A stretch of DNA of 64,000 nt from Henckelia pumila (taxonomy: Eukaryota > Streptophyta > Magnoliopsida > Lamiales > Gesneriaceae), in NCBI RefSeq assembly GCF_033568475.1, contig NC_133122.1:141305402-141369401 (forward strand), given 5' to 3'. The notes under the pieces were generated by a model that had not been told where the DNA came from, did not search any database, and saw only the letters and a program-made list of their open reading frames with translations. This document shows, piece after piece, positions 1 to 12,392 of the stretch. Position 1 is the stretch's first letter. The number at the start of each line of letters is the position of its first letter. Both the position numbers and the translations under genes were made by a program.

Positions 1-435
1 TCCTCATAATAATAATAATCTGATGTAAAAGCATAAATCCCGAAATTAAAATTAAGGGAATTTTTAAAAGTGATTAAAAGTCATTATCTTGGCTAATTTT
101 GGATAAAAAGGACTCCTAAAATTATATAAAATCAAATACTAAAAATTTTGAGATAATAAAACTCAAAATAATATTTTAGGGCTCTAAAAAGGCTCATAAA
201 TCATTTGGATGGAAAGTTGTCATCTCGTCCGTCCACGGTCCCGTCTACGCGATCAAATATTTAAAATACTAAAAATCATAAAAATCACTAATTATGGGTT
301 AAATGCTTAAAAAAATAAATTAAATCATGCATATAAATCACATAATAACACATAAATTCATTTAACCCTTATTTTAAAAATTAATTTCTCCTAATTATGC
401 ATGCGAATTTACGTATTAAAATTCCGGGTGTTACA
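1..435 (-). mobile_element. Truncated LTR end (Gypsy-type, same family as the solo LTR at 24039-34009)
   Basis: This stretch matches the end of the large solo LTR further right (26262-26518 joined to 33815-34009), including the shared run CGTCCGTCCACGGTCCCG and the terminal CCGGGTGTTACA at 424-435. Read on the minus strand it begins TGTAACACCCGG, a common start of plant Gypsy LTRs. The left part lies outside the window, so whether it is solo or part of a full element cannot be told. It has no insertion where the second copy carries its nested Gypsy element, so it shows the uninterrupted sequence of that site. Confidence 0.8.
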
Positions 436-674
436 ATAGCTCTCGTCGAGGGTATTCCGAATCTACTTTCTCTTTTTGAAAACCGGCCACAAACAAAAAA
501 AATACGACCGATTCAAGTTGCAAAAATGGTGAAAAGAAAGGAAGAAGGAATCGGGAAGGGAAGCAGAGAAGAAACAAGAGGAGAGAGAAAATGATATTTC
601 ATATATATTGAGAAAATTGCGTCAAATATCTTTGTAAATTCATGATGAGCTAATATTCTCTCTATAATGAGTTT
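436..674. other. Spacer between two LTRs, no gene seen
   Basis: An open frame runs from 397 to 594 but starts inside the LTR, is purine-rich at its end (GAAG/GAGA runs) and resembles no family I know. I treat it as non-coding. The last five bases before 680 are one copy of the GAACA target duplication. Confidence 0.5.
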
Positions 675-679
675 GAACA

Positions 680-2347
680 TGTCACGCCCCGAGACCGAGA
701 CGTGCCATCGGCGTTGTTTCAAATTCACAAAAATTATAAAACAACCAGCCTCGTAGTACAGTATAAACCAAACCAGTCTATTATCATAAATAAACTTCAA
801 AATATTGTCTTTACAACTCGATAAATCCAACAATAACAAAACCAATGCGGAAGCGTCTAAAAACTTAATAACAAAATATTAAAGCAAAAATCCCAATAAT
901 AAAAATAACGAAATTTAGTCTTATTGATCATCTATCACCATCCCCAAAACATATCTTGTTCACGAACTTCTACATCATCATCATCTTCATCTGGGAGGTA
1001 AAAGTAAAGGGGTGAGTGTTTTGGGAAACACTCAGCAAGTGGAGGCCGATCGATCATACCAAAATATATACATATATATATTTATTTCAAAAAAACTCAT
1101 GAATTAATTTAAATCATAAACATTTCATATCATGTCTCAACATAGCATAGCATAAATAACATCATAACATATTTGACATGACATAACATAATCTTTAACA
1201 AGGCACTGAAATTCCTCTCATTATTCGTGGCTAATTGATCAGTCCCCTATATGTAATCCCTCTAAGGGGTGAGGTAATAGAACGGTTATTATACCCACCA
1301 TATCAGGGCCATAACATAACATAGTTCGAAAATTCCCTTTCCACTCCTAATTTGATTCATAACAGTGTCAAAACATATTTTCAGCAAAACATTATCATGA
1401 ACAATATTAATTAGCAAAATTCCAACGATTAACATGAGCGATCGAATTTTAAATCATACATATAATTTTAAAGCATAAGCCCACTTACAGTTATAATTTG
1501 CGAGATCAAATACTGTATTATATGCGAAGCTTTGGGCGAAAAACTTCAACAGCAAAACTTGAAATTTCCGATTTGCTTCTTCGGGATTTGGCAGGCTAGT
1601 GGACCAAATTCTTAATAATAAATTCCTCCCAATTTCCTAATCTAAATCACGTGTGAGTGGGGTAAAAGAATTGGTCCACATCTTTGCACCAAACACAACC
1701 ACTATCTTCTCGAAACTTTTGAAAGTTTGGTGACTCACCTTGAATCGAGACTGGCCAAATAAGATCGGACAAAACTTGAGCAGTTTCCTTCTCCTAAAAC
1801 CTTAGTCTTACCCTTCGAAAACAAGGAGAGAATCAGTAAAAATATTGAGCCACCATTTTCGAAACTGGGCAGAGAAGAGAATCACCTTACCGACTCGAGT
1901 TGTTCCAGATGTGTATCAACTTCGGTAGCGGTAGAACCTTGAAAATTCAGCAGCTATGACGTTCGAATTTCCAACAACTACGGCGTTCGACTTCGAGCAA
2001 TCTCGATGTGAAACTGTTCAGACACTATGGCTCGAGAACTTTCAGCCGCGGGTAAAATTTTTGAGAGACTGTGGGAGGTTTCGGGAGGTGTATAGCCGAG
2101 AGAAAAAGTGCTGAAGAGAGTCTGTTCTTGCACTTAAATAGGAGGCTCACTTTTGGCCTTAATCCCGAGTCTTGAGGGAGAGAAAATTTTGTTTCCATAA
2201 GCTTTGATTTGGTTGCTGCCAATACACGATTTGTGTCCAAAATTTCTGATATTATCGAGCATTCACGAGAAGGTAAGATGTTTGTTTCCATGTAGAGAGT
2301 TATTCATTGCTGATAAATAACTTGGGGGCCAAGTATCGGGTTTTACA
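680..2347 (-). mobile_element. Solo LTR, TSD GAACA (family D)
   Basis: The segment starts TGTCACGCCCCG and ends CGGGTTTTACA, and is flanked by exact 5-bp duplications GAACA at 675-679 and 2348-2352. Read on the minus strand it runs TGTAAAACCC to GGGGCGTGACA, so I orient it minus. No primer-binding site, gag or pol is present, as expected for a solo LTR left by recombination between two LTRs. It is clearly related to the solo LTR at 60099-61718: both share the start, the CATCGGCGTTGTTT block and the AGTCCCCTATATGT block. A perfect hairpin (TGAGTGTTT / AAACACTCA) lies at 1013-1034. Confidence 0.9.
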
Positions 2348-2515
2348 GAACATATCACTCACTCTCTTATATTGTTTTGAGCATGTAGACCTCTGTTCAT
2401 ACAATTGTGAAGGCATATACATAATGATTTAACTTTTTGATATTTTGTAGAGGGCGAATTGCATTTCACCCCTGTGTTATCACTTAAGAGAATATAACCT
2501 CCTGTATAATATTTA

Positions 2516-3218
2516 GGGAAATTGCATATATCACCCCTGTGAAATTCCGTGTTTGCTGATAACCCCTTGTGAAATTTTTTTGAGCTAAAAACCCCCTGTG
2601 TTTCCGGATCTGTAGCACGCGCACCCCTCCTGCTGGGTTTTGTGGCTCACGCGCAGATAGATGCGAAAATGCAAAGGTTTTTTTTTTTTTTTTTTTTTTT
2701 ATAAATTTGGTCCAAAATACCCTTAAATCATACCCATTCAGTTCGGCCATTGAACTCGTCACCTTCAACTTCTCCGATCACGACTCCGGCCAGCCGTATT
2801 TCCGACATTTCTTGCTTGCTTTAGACTCCTTTTCACCTTCCCTACAAGCCTCGACATTTTTCTCTTCATTTTTTCCCCTCAATATGTCGAGCTACAGCTC
2901 CAATCTTACGTTGGTACTCACCACGAAGCCGACTAGTTTTCCTTAATTTCCGAACAACTCCGACCACCAATCTTCCAAAGAAACCCCGATCTGTGACCCT
3001 CTTTTCCATACGAACAAAACACACACATCAATTTTCCCGATTCGTACTTCCTTTAGAAAGATAAGATATGGACAATTTCGTCATTTTTATGGTAAAATTC
3101 TGAATGGTATGCGTGTGCTACAGATCCGGAAACACAGGGGGTTTTTAGCTCAAAAATATTACACAAGGGGTTATCAGCGAACCCGGTATATCACAAGGGT
3201 GATATATGCAATTTTTCC
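2516..3218. mobile_element. Inner MULE-like MITE nested in the larger MULE
   Basis: The terminal inverted repeats are GGGAAATTGCATATATCACC on the left and its near complement ending GATATATGCAATTTTTCC on the right. They extend further inward (GTGTTTCCGGATCTGTAGC on the left with the matching complement near 3115-3135). An exact 9-bp duplication TAATATTTA lies at 2507-2515 and 3219-3227. Removing the element restores a continuous outer inverted repeat, which proves the nesting. It holds a poly-T tract near 2680-2700 and a 79-codon frame (2707-2946) I do not recognise. Confidence 0.85.
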
Positions 3219-4011
3219 TAATATTTATTGTCTTATTAGTCCATGTGTTCTTAAATTAGGTGCACACTTACCCCATTTGTCATCTGAATAATATTTATTT
3301 GTCAAATTATTAAAATGGCCAAGATATATGTCATTTTTTTTATTTTTTTTCTCACATATCCTCTAATCGTAAAACCTCATTTGATTACTTAAAAAAAAAA
3401 AAATCCATCGGATAAGCGAAGAAACTTGGGGCAAAAATGAAGAAGATGAAACTTCACAATCAAGCAAGTATAGTCACAAAAGAAGCAAAAATGGGTGTGC
3501 TTTGGTAAGTTGTCTCTCGAATGTTAAATTTCTAGTATTTAAACCTCACATTTGGGTAGTGTCGGCCGATTTTGCTTTTGATTGGAGAAGCTTTTTTTTT
3601 TTTCCAAAAAATATATTTTAATAAATTTTTTTATGTATGACATGATGGAAAATTCGAATGTGATGATGAATACAAAATGCAGTATGTTGGTGATATCAAA
3701 TCATGAATTTTGAAAAATAAGCTTTGACAGATTAAACTTTGATCATTGTATTCATTGTGTAGCTAATGGCGATGCAATAAGGCAAATGTCAAATGTTGAG
3801 TTTCTTTTTCTTTTTTTTTTCTTTTTTCTTTTTTTTTTTTGGTAACAAGATTCTATATATGTGATTGAACCATGGTCATATTTTGATTTATAGAGATCGA
3901 GAGATTGCTGAAACGATGGTACAATGATTTCAAAGTTGCACCATAGATTGAGGAAACAATGCCCAAGCTTGATAGTGTAATGGACCTGGAAGGAAATTCT
4001 ATGAATGTTTA

Positions 4012-4389
4012 AGAATTCTTGAATTAGGACCTGATGCAGCTGTATGTCCACCACTTAATCTCCTAGAAGTCAATGAAAGCATAAACCCGATATTTGAATC
4101 CCAGTTTTATGAAGTTAATATTTGTGAAGAGCATAATAGCACTGAAGTGAGTATTTGGAGTGATTTTGATGATGAGAATTACAAAGCACCTGTTATGAAT
4201 TCATAATCATCTGAAGACTTTGGATCTGATGCACCTAGTGAATTGGTAGGTGACGTTGAAGGCGCAAGTGATGAGGATATATTTGCAGGCACAAATAAGT
4301 CTAAAAGAGATGTAATCAGAAGCTTGAAAAGAATATCGAGGGATGTTAGTAAATGGAAAGTTTTAAGAGCAAAGAAGGCGGTTGTTTAG
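4012..4389 (+). pseudogene. Decayed coding fragment inside the MULE, family not recognised
   Basis: One frame stays open for 126 codons except for a single TAA at 4204-4206. The product is acidic and rich in E, D and S, with a basic tail (RSLKRISRDVSKWKVLRAKK) before a final TAG at 4387-4389. Composition and codon pattern look protein-like, unlike the AT-rich flanks. Upstream, 3890-4011 holds further fragments in shifted frames. I infer a captured and broken host exon carried by the MULE. I cannot name the parent gene. Confidence 0.4.
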
Positions 4390-5402
4390 AGAATTTGAGG
4401 AGTTGACGATGCTCAATAGAGGAGTTGACGTCATTTTGTATTTTGGTATACTTCTTGAAGGATGCTTGGTTTTTTTGGAATTGTTATGGGCATGACATGC
4501 CGTTTGTTTTAATGAAATATTAACATTAATGTTGGTGTTTTGAAAAATGTTACAAACTTCTTTTCTTTGATGCTTGTAAATTAGTTTATTCATTCATTTT
4601 GAGAACACTTATTATATAAGTCCTATGATAATTGATATATGTTTTTAATACTTATGTTGCTCATGTTCAAGGTTCTAAAAAGTTCTACACGATAGGCGGT
4701 AGGCGGACGGTGGCCGTTTAATTAGGCGGTTTTTATGCAAATATTTTAATTAATTATAAAAATATATATGAAATATTTTATAATATCTAACATTAGTAAA
4801 AATATGCATAATTTTTTTCTATATTTTCATTAATATTTTTTCAATCATGCTTATTAACATGCATAAATTTTTTATGTGCATATATTTCAACAAAATATGC
4901 ATAAATTTGTTCAACTTTTTTTTATTAAGATATATATATTTTAAAAAAAATCGAATTGGTTAGACAGTTTGTTGCTGCCTAGGCGGAGGTAAATTTTTTC
5001 AACGACGCCTAAAGACACAAAATTTATAAAAATCGGGGCAATGTGTGATCGCCTACACCGTCGAAGGCGGCGTCATTGCTCATGCTAAAGAACTCCATAA
5101 AAATAAACCTACGAGTGGTTTCATGTTCATACATCCAAGATGTAAAAATTAGTATGTTAAAGTTAAAAATATTTGATAAGGGTAATTTGGGCAAGAAAAG
5201 TGTAAAATATAAAAAAAAATGTTTGAATACACGCAATTCACGCGCGTGAAAAAACAAGCACCATCATAGGGACTAATATGCACCTAATTTCAAAACACAA
5301 GGGTTAATAAGACAATAAATATTACACAGGAGGTTATATGCTCTTAAGTCTTAATTAAGTGATAACACAAGAGGGTACAATGCAATTCGCCTGTTTTGTA
5401 GA

Positions 5403-7157
5403 TGATAAATTCCCAATAAAGTCTCTCGTTTCTTTATTTTTGGTACTCATTTTTTTAATCAATTGATTATCATTGTTGTTAGATTTTTTTAAGGATTATG
5501 CTTTGACATAATATAATTTATAATGAATTGTTTTCTTTCTATTAATACTTTTTAGATTGAATATATTAAATGTATATTATCTATAATTATTAGTTACACA
5601 TTAACTAAAAATATTAATTATGAATCGGCCATTTCATAATATTCATTTCATTATCATACTTATTTATTTAAAAAAAATTCATATTATCGGTAAGATTATA
5701 TATTCTTTTTAAGTGATAAAATAAAAATAAAAATATATCATTGTATTTTTAGAAAATAATTACTGAGAATTATTGTTGTTAATTAATTGAGGGCTTTTGT
5801 ATCATTTGATAAATTTGTGAGACAAAAAGTTAATTTTGAGGAGAGTGAGCTAAAAAAATTATAACACAGGAACTGAAATGCTTAAAACTATTACAGAAAG
5901 AGATATTTGCTCATCGAAAATTTGAAACGGGTATTTGACACACTTTTCTCCATATATATGCGTGTCTCTCATTTTGTTTTATAATAAATCATCAGCAGCG
6001 CAAAATTGGTGCACGTTGTGAAAAACGATAATTCAAGAAAACTTTTAATGAAAAAATATATTTTTTATTTTATTATTTATTATGCAAATTTAGGATGTCA
6101 AAATTGAACCCGATCCGAGTTGACTAGAGAATATTGGATTAGAGTTGAAGTGTGTCGGCTCAGATCGTCTTGGACCCAAAATTTGACCCGAAAAAATTAA
6201 TCGGATTGGGTCAGATTTGGGTCAACGCTAGATGATCCAATAATTTTTTTTACTTATTTACAGAATTAAGAAATATTGACTATATTTTTATGTATTGTTT
6301 GTTTGAAATTTTTTTTTTATATTGTATCATATATTTTCATCATGTAATAATTATTTTGTAACTTTGATTTTTAAAAATAATTTTATTTTTGTGTAGTAAG
6401 TATGTTTTAAATTTTGTACAATAAAAAACATTTTTATTAAAAAATAATTATTACATGATTAATTTTTTTGGGTCCAACTCGAGCTGGCCCGAACCCAAAA
6501 ATCTCAACTAATCCGATATTGTTCTGGTCAACTCGGGTCGTGTTAAATTTTAACACCCCTACAACCGGCTGAACCGCATAGTAAATAATAAAATAAAACA
6601 TAATATTTTCATAAAAAAAAATTTTGAGCAAGACAAACAATTGTAGGTTGAAAATAAAAAATTTTGGGATATTTTCCTATTTTAATAGTGCGTGTAACCT
6701 TCTATGCACACATAACATTATCCCGTGAAAAAACAAATTAGCAGCATGCTTTAATGCACGCTGCAGTTAATACAATATTATCAACATCACACGTTTAAAC
6801 ACACGCTGTAAAAAGTAATATCCGCAGCATACGTTTAATACACGCCGCCATTTTATAAGGTTTGACAATATTAACAGCGCACAGATTGGTGCACTTCATA
6901 GAAATTAATATCCGCTGCGTGTTTTTAATGTATTCCTTTGATACCATACTGCGAAAAGTAGATTTTATTGTATTGGTGTAACTAGTGTGTAATGTTAATT
7001 GTATACATAATCTTTTTTTTTTGGGTACAGTTGTATATATAATCTAACTCAAGCTTAAATTGATTGTTAGAATATTGTCTCAAAATATTGTAAATGCATG
7101 AAAATGGTTAGCAAAAGTTTTTAATTAATTATATATCTCTCTCTTTTAACGGTCTCG
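5403..7157. other. AT-rich spacer with one possible MITE
   Basis: No convincing coding sequence was found. Poly-A/T tracts are common. From 6092 to 6560 lies a segment with imperfect inverted ends, AGGATGTCAAAATTGAACCC on the left and a right end complementary to AGGGGTGTTAAAATTTAAC, and an inner run of CCGA/CGGGTC words. It resembles the repeat starting at 12571. No clear target duplication was found. Confidence 0.45.
6092..6560. repeat. Possible hAT-type MITE
   Basis: The ends are related inverted repeats of the AGGGGTGTCAAAATTGAACC type, and the interior holds GGGTC/GACCC words around an AT-rich core. The left end closely matches the sequence at 12571. No matching 8-bp flanks were found, so the class assignment is weak. 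Confidence 0.4.
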
Positions 7158-7598
7158 AGTAAGAAATCTTACACATAATAATTATTGAAATACTAAATTA
7201 TTACATTATAAGCTACAATAATTACAAGATTGAGTCGTAATGACTAAGCATTCAATTCTTTTTTAAAAAATAAACAAATTAAATTCAGATTTTTAAAATC
7301 AAGTAAGAAATTTTTAACGTAGTAATTATTGAAATACTAAATTATTACAATATAAGCTACAATAATTACAAGATTGTGTTGTAATGACTAATGACTAAGC
7401 ATTCAATTATTTTTTTTAAAAAATGAAGCAAATTCAGATTTTTAAAATCAAGTAAGAAATCTTTAACGTAATAATTATTGAAAAATACTAAATTATTACA
7501 TTATAAGCTACAATAATTACAAGATTGTGTTGTAATGACTAAGCTAGCATGCAATTCTTTTTAAAAAAACGAAGCAAATGCAGATTTTTAAGCCCTTG
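7158..7598. repeat. Three tandem copies of a ~147-bp unit upstream of the transporter gene
   Basis: Each copy begins AGTAAGAAAT (7158, 7302, 7451), continues with AATAATTATTGAAATACTAA, ATAAGCTACAATAATTACAA and GACTAAGCAT, and ends near TTCAGATTTTTAA. Copies differ by scattered substitutions and short indels, and copy 2 has an internal duplication of AATGACT. The array ends about 30 bp before the ATG at 7630, so it occupies the proximal promoter or 5' leader of the transporter gene. Confidence 0.85.
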
Positions 7599-7629
7599 CT
7601 GATCAAGTAGACGTGATTGAGCTTAAAAA

Positions 7630-10600
7630 ATGTCTAGCAGTGATGATAATCCCAACAATACGGAGCCACAGCCTCAGGCTCATCCAGTTCTTGAACAACT
7701 AACAGGCGTTCAATATTGCGTCAACAGTTCACCGCCACTGTGTGAGTTCTAGGAGTACCCTTCACTTTTTATGTAGCATACTGCAGGCAAGATTTAAGGA
7801 CAAGAATCTGCCAAGTGATCAAATTTTGTATATGGGCAAAAGCAAATTTAATTTATTGCAGTCACCAATTCTTGATCAAGCAAACATGCATATTAATGTC
7901 ATGTAACTGTACTCAAAAGAATTTGCTGGAGTAGTGTTCTTGATTCCTTTTTGACATGCTTGATGCAGTGGAAGCTATAATTCTGGGATTTCAACACTAT
8001 GTTCTTGCTCTTGGCTCAACTGTCTTAATTCCAAGTTTGTTAGTTCCCCAAATGGGAGGGACTGATGTAAGGCTAGATCTGATTTTTCTCGTGCATTACT
8101 TGTTGGTTCATATATATCTTATTGACATATGTAGCATTCATATAATATAAAATACATTCAACCACCTTGATTTTGTTTCGATGCAGAGTGACAAGGCCAA
8201 GGTAGTACAAACCTTACTTTTTGTTTCAGGAATTAATACACTCTTGCAATCGTTTTTGGGTACAAGACTGCCTTCGGTGATAGGCGGTTCCTATGCATTC
8301 TTAATACCTATGACTTCAATCGTTGAATCCAGGCGACATAGAATGGTACAGTACTTGCCGGGGCAGGTGAAGAAACTACTTATATTAGCCACTTCCTCAC
8401 TAATAATCTGTTAATTTTGTCTTTTTAATAAAAAGAATGGTTGTATATCAGAGATTTGTGCACACAATGAGAGAAATACAAGGCGCACTGATTGTTACCT
8501 CAAGTGTTCAAATAGTCGTTGGATTTAGCGGTTTTTGGAGAAATATCATGAGGTTGGTTTGTTGTAGGGAATAATTTTTATTTTTATTTTTAAGTGATGA
8601 GCTATTTTATTTTTTCGTATGAATGTGACCATTAATAAAAAGGCTAAATCTCACTTTCTTTAGTTATGAGTTACCCACTGAATATGTTTCTATCTTTCTA
8701 ATAGGCTTTTTACTCCACTCTCCATGGTTCCACTAGTTTCTTTCACTGGACTTGGGCTCTACTATCTCGGATTCCCATTGGTAAGATATATTTGGTGTTT
8801 ATATATACCGATATAGAATAGGCAAATGTACCACTATAAGTCCTTCCATTAAATGATTTTATTTTAATACTATATGTAGCAACGAATATATTGTATAAAA
8901 TGCAAGAATTAAGCTACAAGTTCTTTCATTGATGCAACTTTTACTCCATCTTTCGGTGTTATATCTTCGTTGTAGATTGCTAAATGTGTAGCGGTTGGAT
9001 TACCAGAGTTGGTTTTCATTGTTATTATATCTCAGGTAATTGATTTTAGATGGAATTCCAGGCTTTAAAGTGTTGGTTTACCACCAGTTAGAAGTCACAA
9101 CATTCTAGCACATGAATCATTAATTTTGACTAGTTTTGGATGAATTTTGGCTCTAATCTGTAGTATCTTCCAAGATTTGTGAAATCAAATCGGCCAATAT
9201 GTGATCGGTTCGCGTTGCTGTTCTCTATTGCAATGGTGTGGGTTTATGCAGAAATCCTTACTCGGAGTGGGGCTTTCAAGAAATCCAAATATTTTAATTG
9301 TCGTACAGATGGCTCGGGACTTATTAGTGCAGCTCCGTGGTATATCTTTTGTTAGGACAAATCATCTTTAATTTCCCAGCATCTCTTTTTAAAATTTGAT
9401 CAGAAATTCAATTTTACAGTTTCTGATCTGCTAAAACTCGTTGCAGGATATATATTCCATATCCATTCCAATGGGGTCCTCCTATTTTCACTGCCGAACA
9501 AACTTTCGTAGCCATTTTTGCTTCATTCATTGCTTCGATGGAGGTCTTATATACTCCTTGAATCATTCACAAAACCATACCGACAAACTAAATTGTTTTT
9601 CGAGAACTTTCTTTGCACATTCTGCGAAATGAATATATACCAACTCTTTGATCTTTCTCACGCTTTTTTATTCCTTTTTTTGGGCAGTCCACCGGTTCAT
9701 TTGTTGCTGCTGCAAGATATGGAAGTGCCACACCAATTCCACCTTCGGTTATTGGCCGTGGTGTCGGTTGGCTGGTAAGAATAAGTACCTTGTATATGTA
9801 TATTAGGACATTTTTTTGTTTCAGTTTGCTGTGATGATTGATACTCATAAAGAAGTGAATGTGTGATGGTTTTAGGGGATTGGCACCCTTCTTAATGCCC
9901 TTTTTGGCAGCGTCACTGGTTCCACAGCACTAGTGTAAGACAATCCTAAACGGTACTAAGTATAAGTTTGCGAATTAACATATTAACGATTTTGTAATTG
10001 TCATGCGATGTTTCTTCATACACCAAGGATTGTGTGATCCTCGTATGCAGAGAAAATGCTGGTCTTTTAGCCCTGACAAAAACAGGGAGTCGAATGGTAG
10101 TTCAAATTTCGGCGGTATTAATGATTATTTTCTCTGTTTTAGGTATGTTTGTCTTTCAAAATTGCAATTAAAATCGAAATCATGAAGTGAATAGTCCTGA
10201 GTTTATGTGGTAACATGACAGGAAAAATTGGAGCAATGTTTGCATCAATACCTTCACCAATCATGGCTGCATCATACTGTATCTTTTTTGGTTATGTTTG
10301 TGAGTATATCTATCACTTTTACTTATATAATTTCCCAACATATTATTTCCATTACAAGTTTATTAAGATTGTATGAAAATTAATTTTGTTTTAATACAGC
10401 GTCTGCAGGACTTGCACATCTCCAATACTGCAACCTCAACAGTTTCAGAACCAAGTTCGTGCTAGGATTCTCCTTCTTCATAGGACTTTCTCTGCCACAA
10501 TACTTCAAAGAAAATGAAGTACATTCAAGCAGCACACCAATCCACAATAACACCGAATGGGTACGTTGATTCACGAGGTTATATAATTAATCATCACCTA

Positions 10601-10969
10601 GCTAGCTACGATATTAGTCCATCAAAATGATTTATTAGCGCTAGCCATTAGGCTAAGTGGTATGTTATTCTCAAAAGACTTGCCCAAAAAGCATCAAATG
10701 ATTCTATTTAGTTATCATTTTCAAAAGAAATTCCTTTTGATGAACTGCAGTTGAATGATATAATGTCCGTCGTGTTCATGTCACACGCGACTGTTGCTGC
10801 GGTGGTTGCCCTCTTATTGGACTGTACACTCACTCACCAAAGCAATGATGCTCGCAAAGACAATGGATCACATTGGTCGGAGAGATTTGTGGTTTACAAC
10901 AAAGATGTTAGAAGTGATGAATTCTATAAATTGCCGGGCAAACTTAGTAAATGTTTCCCATCGTTCTGA
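7630..10969 (+). CDS. Nucleobase-ascorbate transporter (NAT/NCS2 family)
   Basis: This is a plasma-membrane-type permease of the NAT/NCS2 family, whose members move purines, uracil, xanthine or ascorbate; the substrate here cannot be read from sequence. I read 14 exons with GT-AG introns: 7630-7741, 7969-8066, 8187-8366, 8452-8552, 8705-8780, 8976-9035, 9164-9339, 9447-9543, 9688-9774, 9876-9934, 10051-10142, 10222-10299, 10400-10560 and 10751-10969. All phases agree and give 531 codons, normal for plant members. Visible hallmarks are GFQHYVLALGSTVLIP in the first membrane helix and the signature ENAGLLALTKTGSR across exons 10-11. Many hydrophobic helices follow, and the C-terminal tail is hydrophilic. 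The ATG at 7630 is chosen because the next residues (MSSSDDNPNN) lead into the conserved PVLEQLTGVQYCVNSSPP. The end of exon 3 is the least sure boundary: a donor at 8348 is also in phase, but the longer version fits the family better. No lesion was seen, so it is probably functional. Confidence 0.93.
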
Positions 10970-11451
10970 GTTGTTATTGGAATTTTATATATGTTGAAAT
11001 GGAAGAGAAAACAATATCCTGAGATGTATTTAAACGTGGCTATAAACTTTTGATTGTGTGTAATTCTCTAATTCTTGTGTATTTGGAGAGTTGCTAGCTA
11101 GCCATATAGTTGAGGACCAAGCTATAGTGAGGTGATTCCAAGGTAGTAGTGAAGTCCTGCCCAAGTTTTAAGATTTTTGGCTGCAAATGACTGTTGACAC
11201 GAATGAGTTATAAGTTTGAACTTTCAGAAGCTATTGGGAGTATATATGGATGCTTATATGTTGGATTTTATGTGCTATAATAACCACGTTTTATTCTTTT
11301 ATTTATATATTGCATGTGCATATATCACGTTGAGTAACTATTTCTTCGAGATATATATCCAAACTTTATGGGTATCCAAATATATTTTCTTTTTGGAATC
11401 AATAATTATACGTACATGCATGAAATGGATCAAAATTAAAATTTACAAGAA
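10970..11451. other. 3' region of the transporter gene and spacer
   Basis: The sequence is AT-rich with no coding signal. Two genes converge here: the transporter on the plus strand and the small CxxC gene on the minus strand. It presumably holds both 3' UTRs. Confidence 0.5.
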
Positions 11452-11670
11452 TCAGATGGGATGCAAGTGAGAACACAAAACCAGACGTTTGGAACACACT
11501 GCGCAGAAAAATTTCTTCTTGATTCTGAAACAAAGTGGGAGATTGAAGAATTTGCCTTTGCTTTGGATGTATACTGCTTCCACTTTGCCTCCACAATTGG
11601 GGCATTTTCCCGGGGCTTTTTCTTTCATTATCTCATCGTCTTCTTCCTCGCAAACGTAAACTATTCGCAT
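11452..11670 (-). CDS. Small two-knuckle CxxC protein, divergent paralogue
   Basis: This is a single-exon frame of 72 residues. Two CxxC pairs (CPNCGGKV near residue 23 and CAVCSKRL near residue 57) are separated by a basic, aromatic stretch ending LPLCFRIKKKFF, which suggests a zinc ribbon. The order of motifs matches the genes at 16067-16270 and 63408-63614, but the N-terminus differs (VCEEEDDEIMKEKAPGKCP against CDEEETEVGRQQAAGSCP). I recognise the pattern as a plant-specific small protein family of unknown function. No signal peptide or membrane helix is obvious. The function is not known to me, and I rely on paralogy for calling it real. Confidence 0.7.
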   Translation of the reverse strand: MRIVYVCEEEDDEIMKEKAPGKCPNCGGKVEAVYIQSKGKFFNLPLCFRIKKKFFCAVCSKRLVLCSHLHPI

Positions 11671-12392
11671 CCAAATCGATCTGATCTAATTCGAAACCTT
11701 TATTTTGGTTGCTATGGAAGGTTGGATTTCTGCGTGCGTGTGTATATAATATATGGGAATTGGGTTTATGGATTTATATATATAGAAAAAAGGTCAAATT
11801 AATACATATTTTCATTACCAGGAAAAAAAAAAGGACTTTGAAAGACGACCAGCATTTCAATTAATGAAATAGAAGAGAAGATGGAAAATTGAATTTTTCA
11901 GAAAAGAGGATGGAAAATTGATTTTTTTTTCTTTTAAAAAGAACTAGATTACGGTGGGTCACGACTTGTTAATAATTTTTTTAATACATGTGCCACATCA
12001 TGTTTTGAAATAATTATAATAGCCATGTCATTTGGTTTGTTCGATGCTACACCCTTACACTGCATGCAAAAGATATAATGACTCATATGTTTTGTAGGCG
12101 AGATGCTAATATATGAGCCATTAGATTACGCCTATAGGGGTAGCATGAAACGAGTCATGTCAACATGTGGTGCTTAAGCATCATCGAGTTCGTTATATTT
12201 GGACTAAATTGGTGCAAAAACAAAATTGGCATTGAAAAATATATAATTGTTTGACCCATAAATTAATTTGTGCCATTAATTTATCATTTAATCAATTAAG
12301 AATTTTAATGATAGGTCTTGATGAATTAAAACTTAATAAAGTTACAGGAACTGCAAAGAATTGGTCAACAAATTCCAAGACCCACAACATAA
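11671..12392. other. Spacer, possible MITE near 12010-12170
   Basis: No gene was seen. Between about 12010 and 12170 the ends show imperfect inverted similarity (TTCGATGCTACACCCTTA on the left, and the complement of CATGCTACCCCTATAGG on the right), suggesting a small MITE. No target duplication could be fixed. Confidence 0.35.

Larger units (their letters stand above)
2452..5393. mobile_element. Mutator-like element (MULE) with 9-bp TSD, no transposase
   Basis: The ends are inverted repeats: GGGCGAATTGCATT at the left and AATGCAATTCGCC at the right. The similarity continues inward for more than 100 bases once the inner element is removed. The flanks carry an exact 9-bp direct repeat TTTTGTAGA (2443-2451 and 5394-5402), the duplication length typical of Mutator elements. 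No transposase-like frame is visible, so it is non-autonomous. The interior holds a decayed coding stretch at 4012-4389 and AT-rich filler, so it may be a Pack-MULE that captured a host gene. A second MULE is inserted at 2516. Confidence 0.8.

Noticed and set aside
397-594. 65-codon plus-strand frame
   Set aside because: It begins inside the LTR end at 435 and continues into purine-rich sequence; no family likeness.
4680-5010. TAGGCGG-type words near both ends of a segment, possible MITE
   Set aside because: The words are not clean inverted repeats and no target duplication was found.
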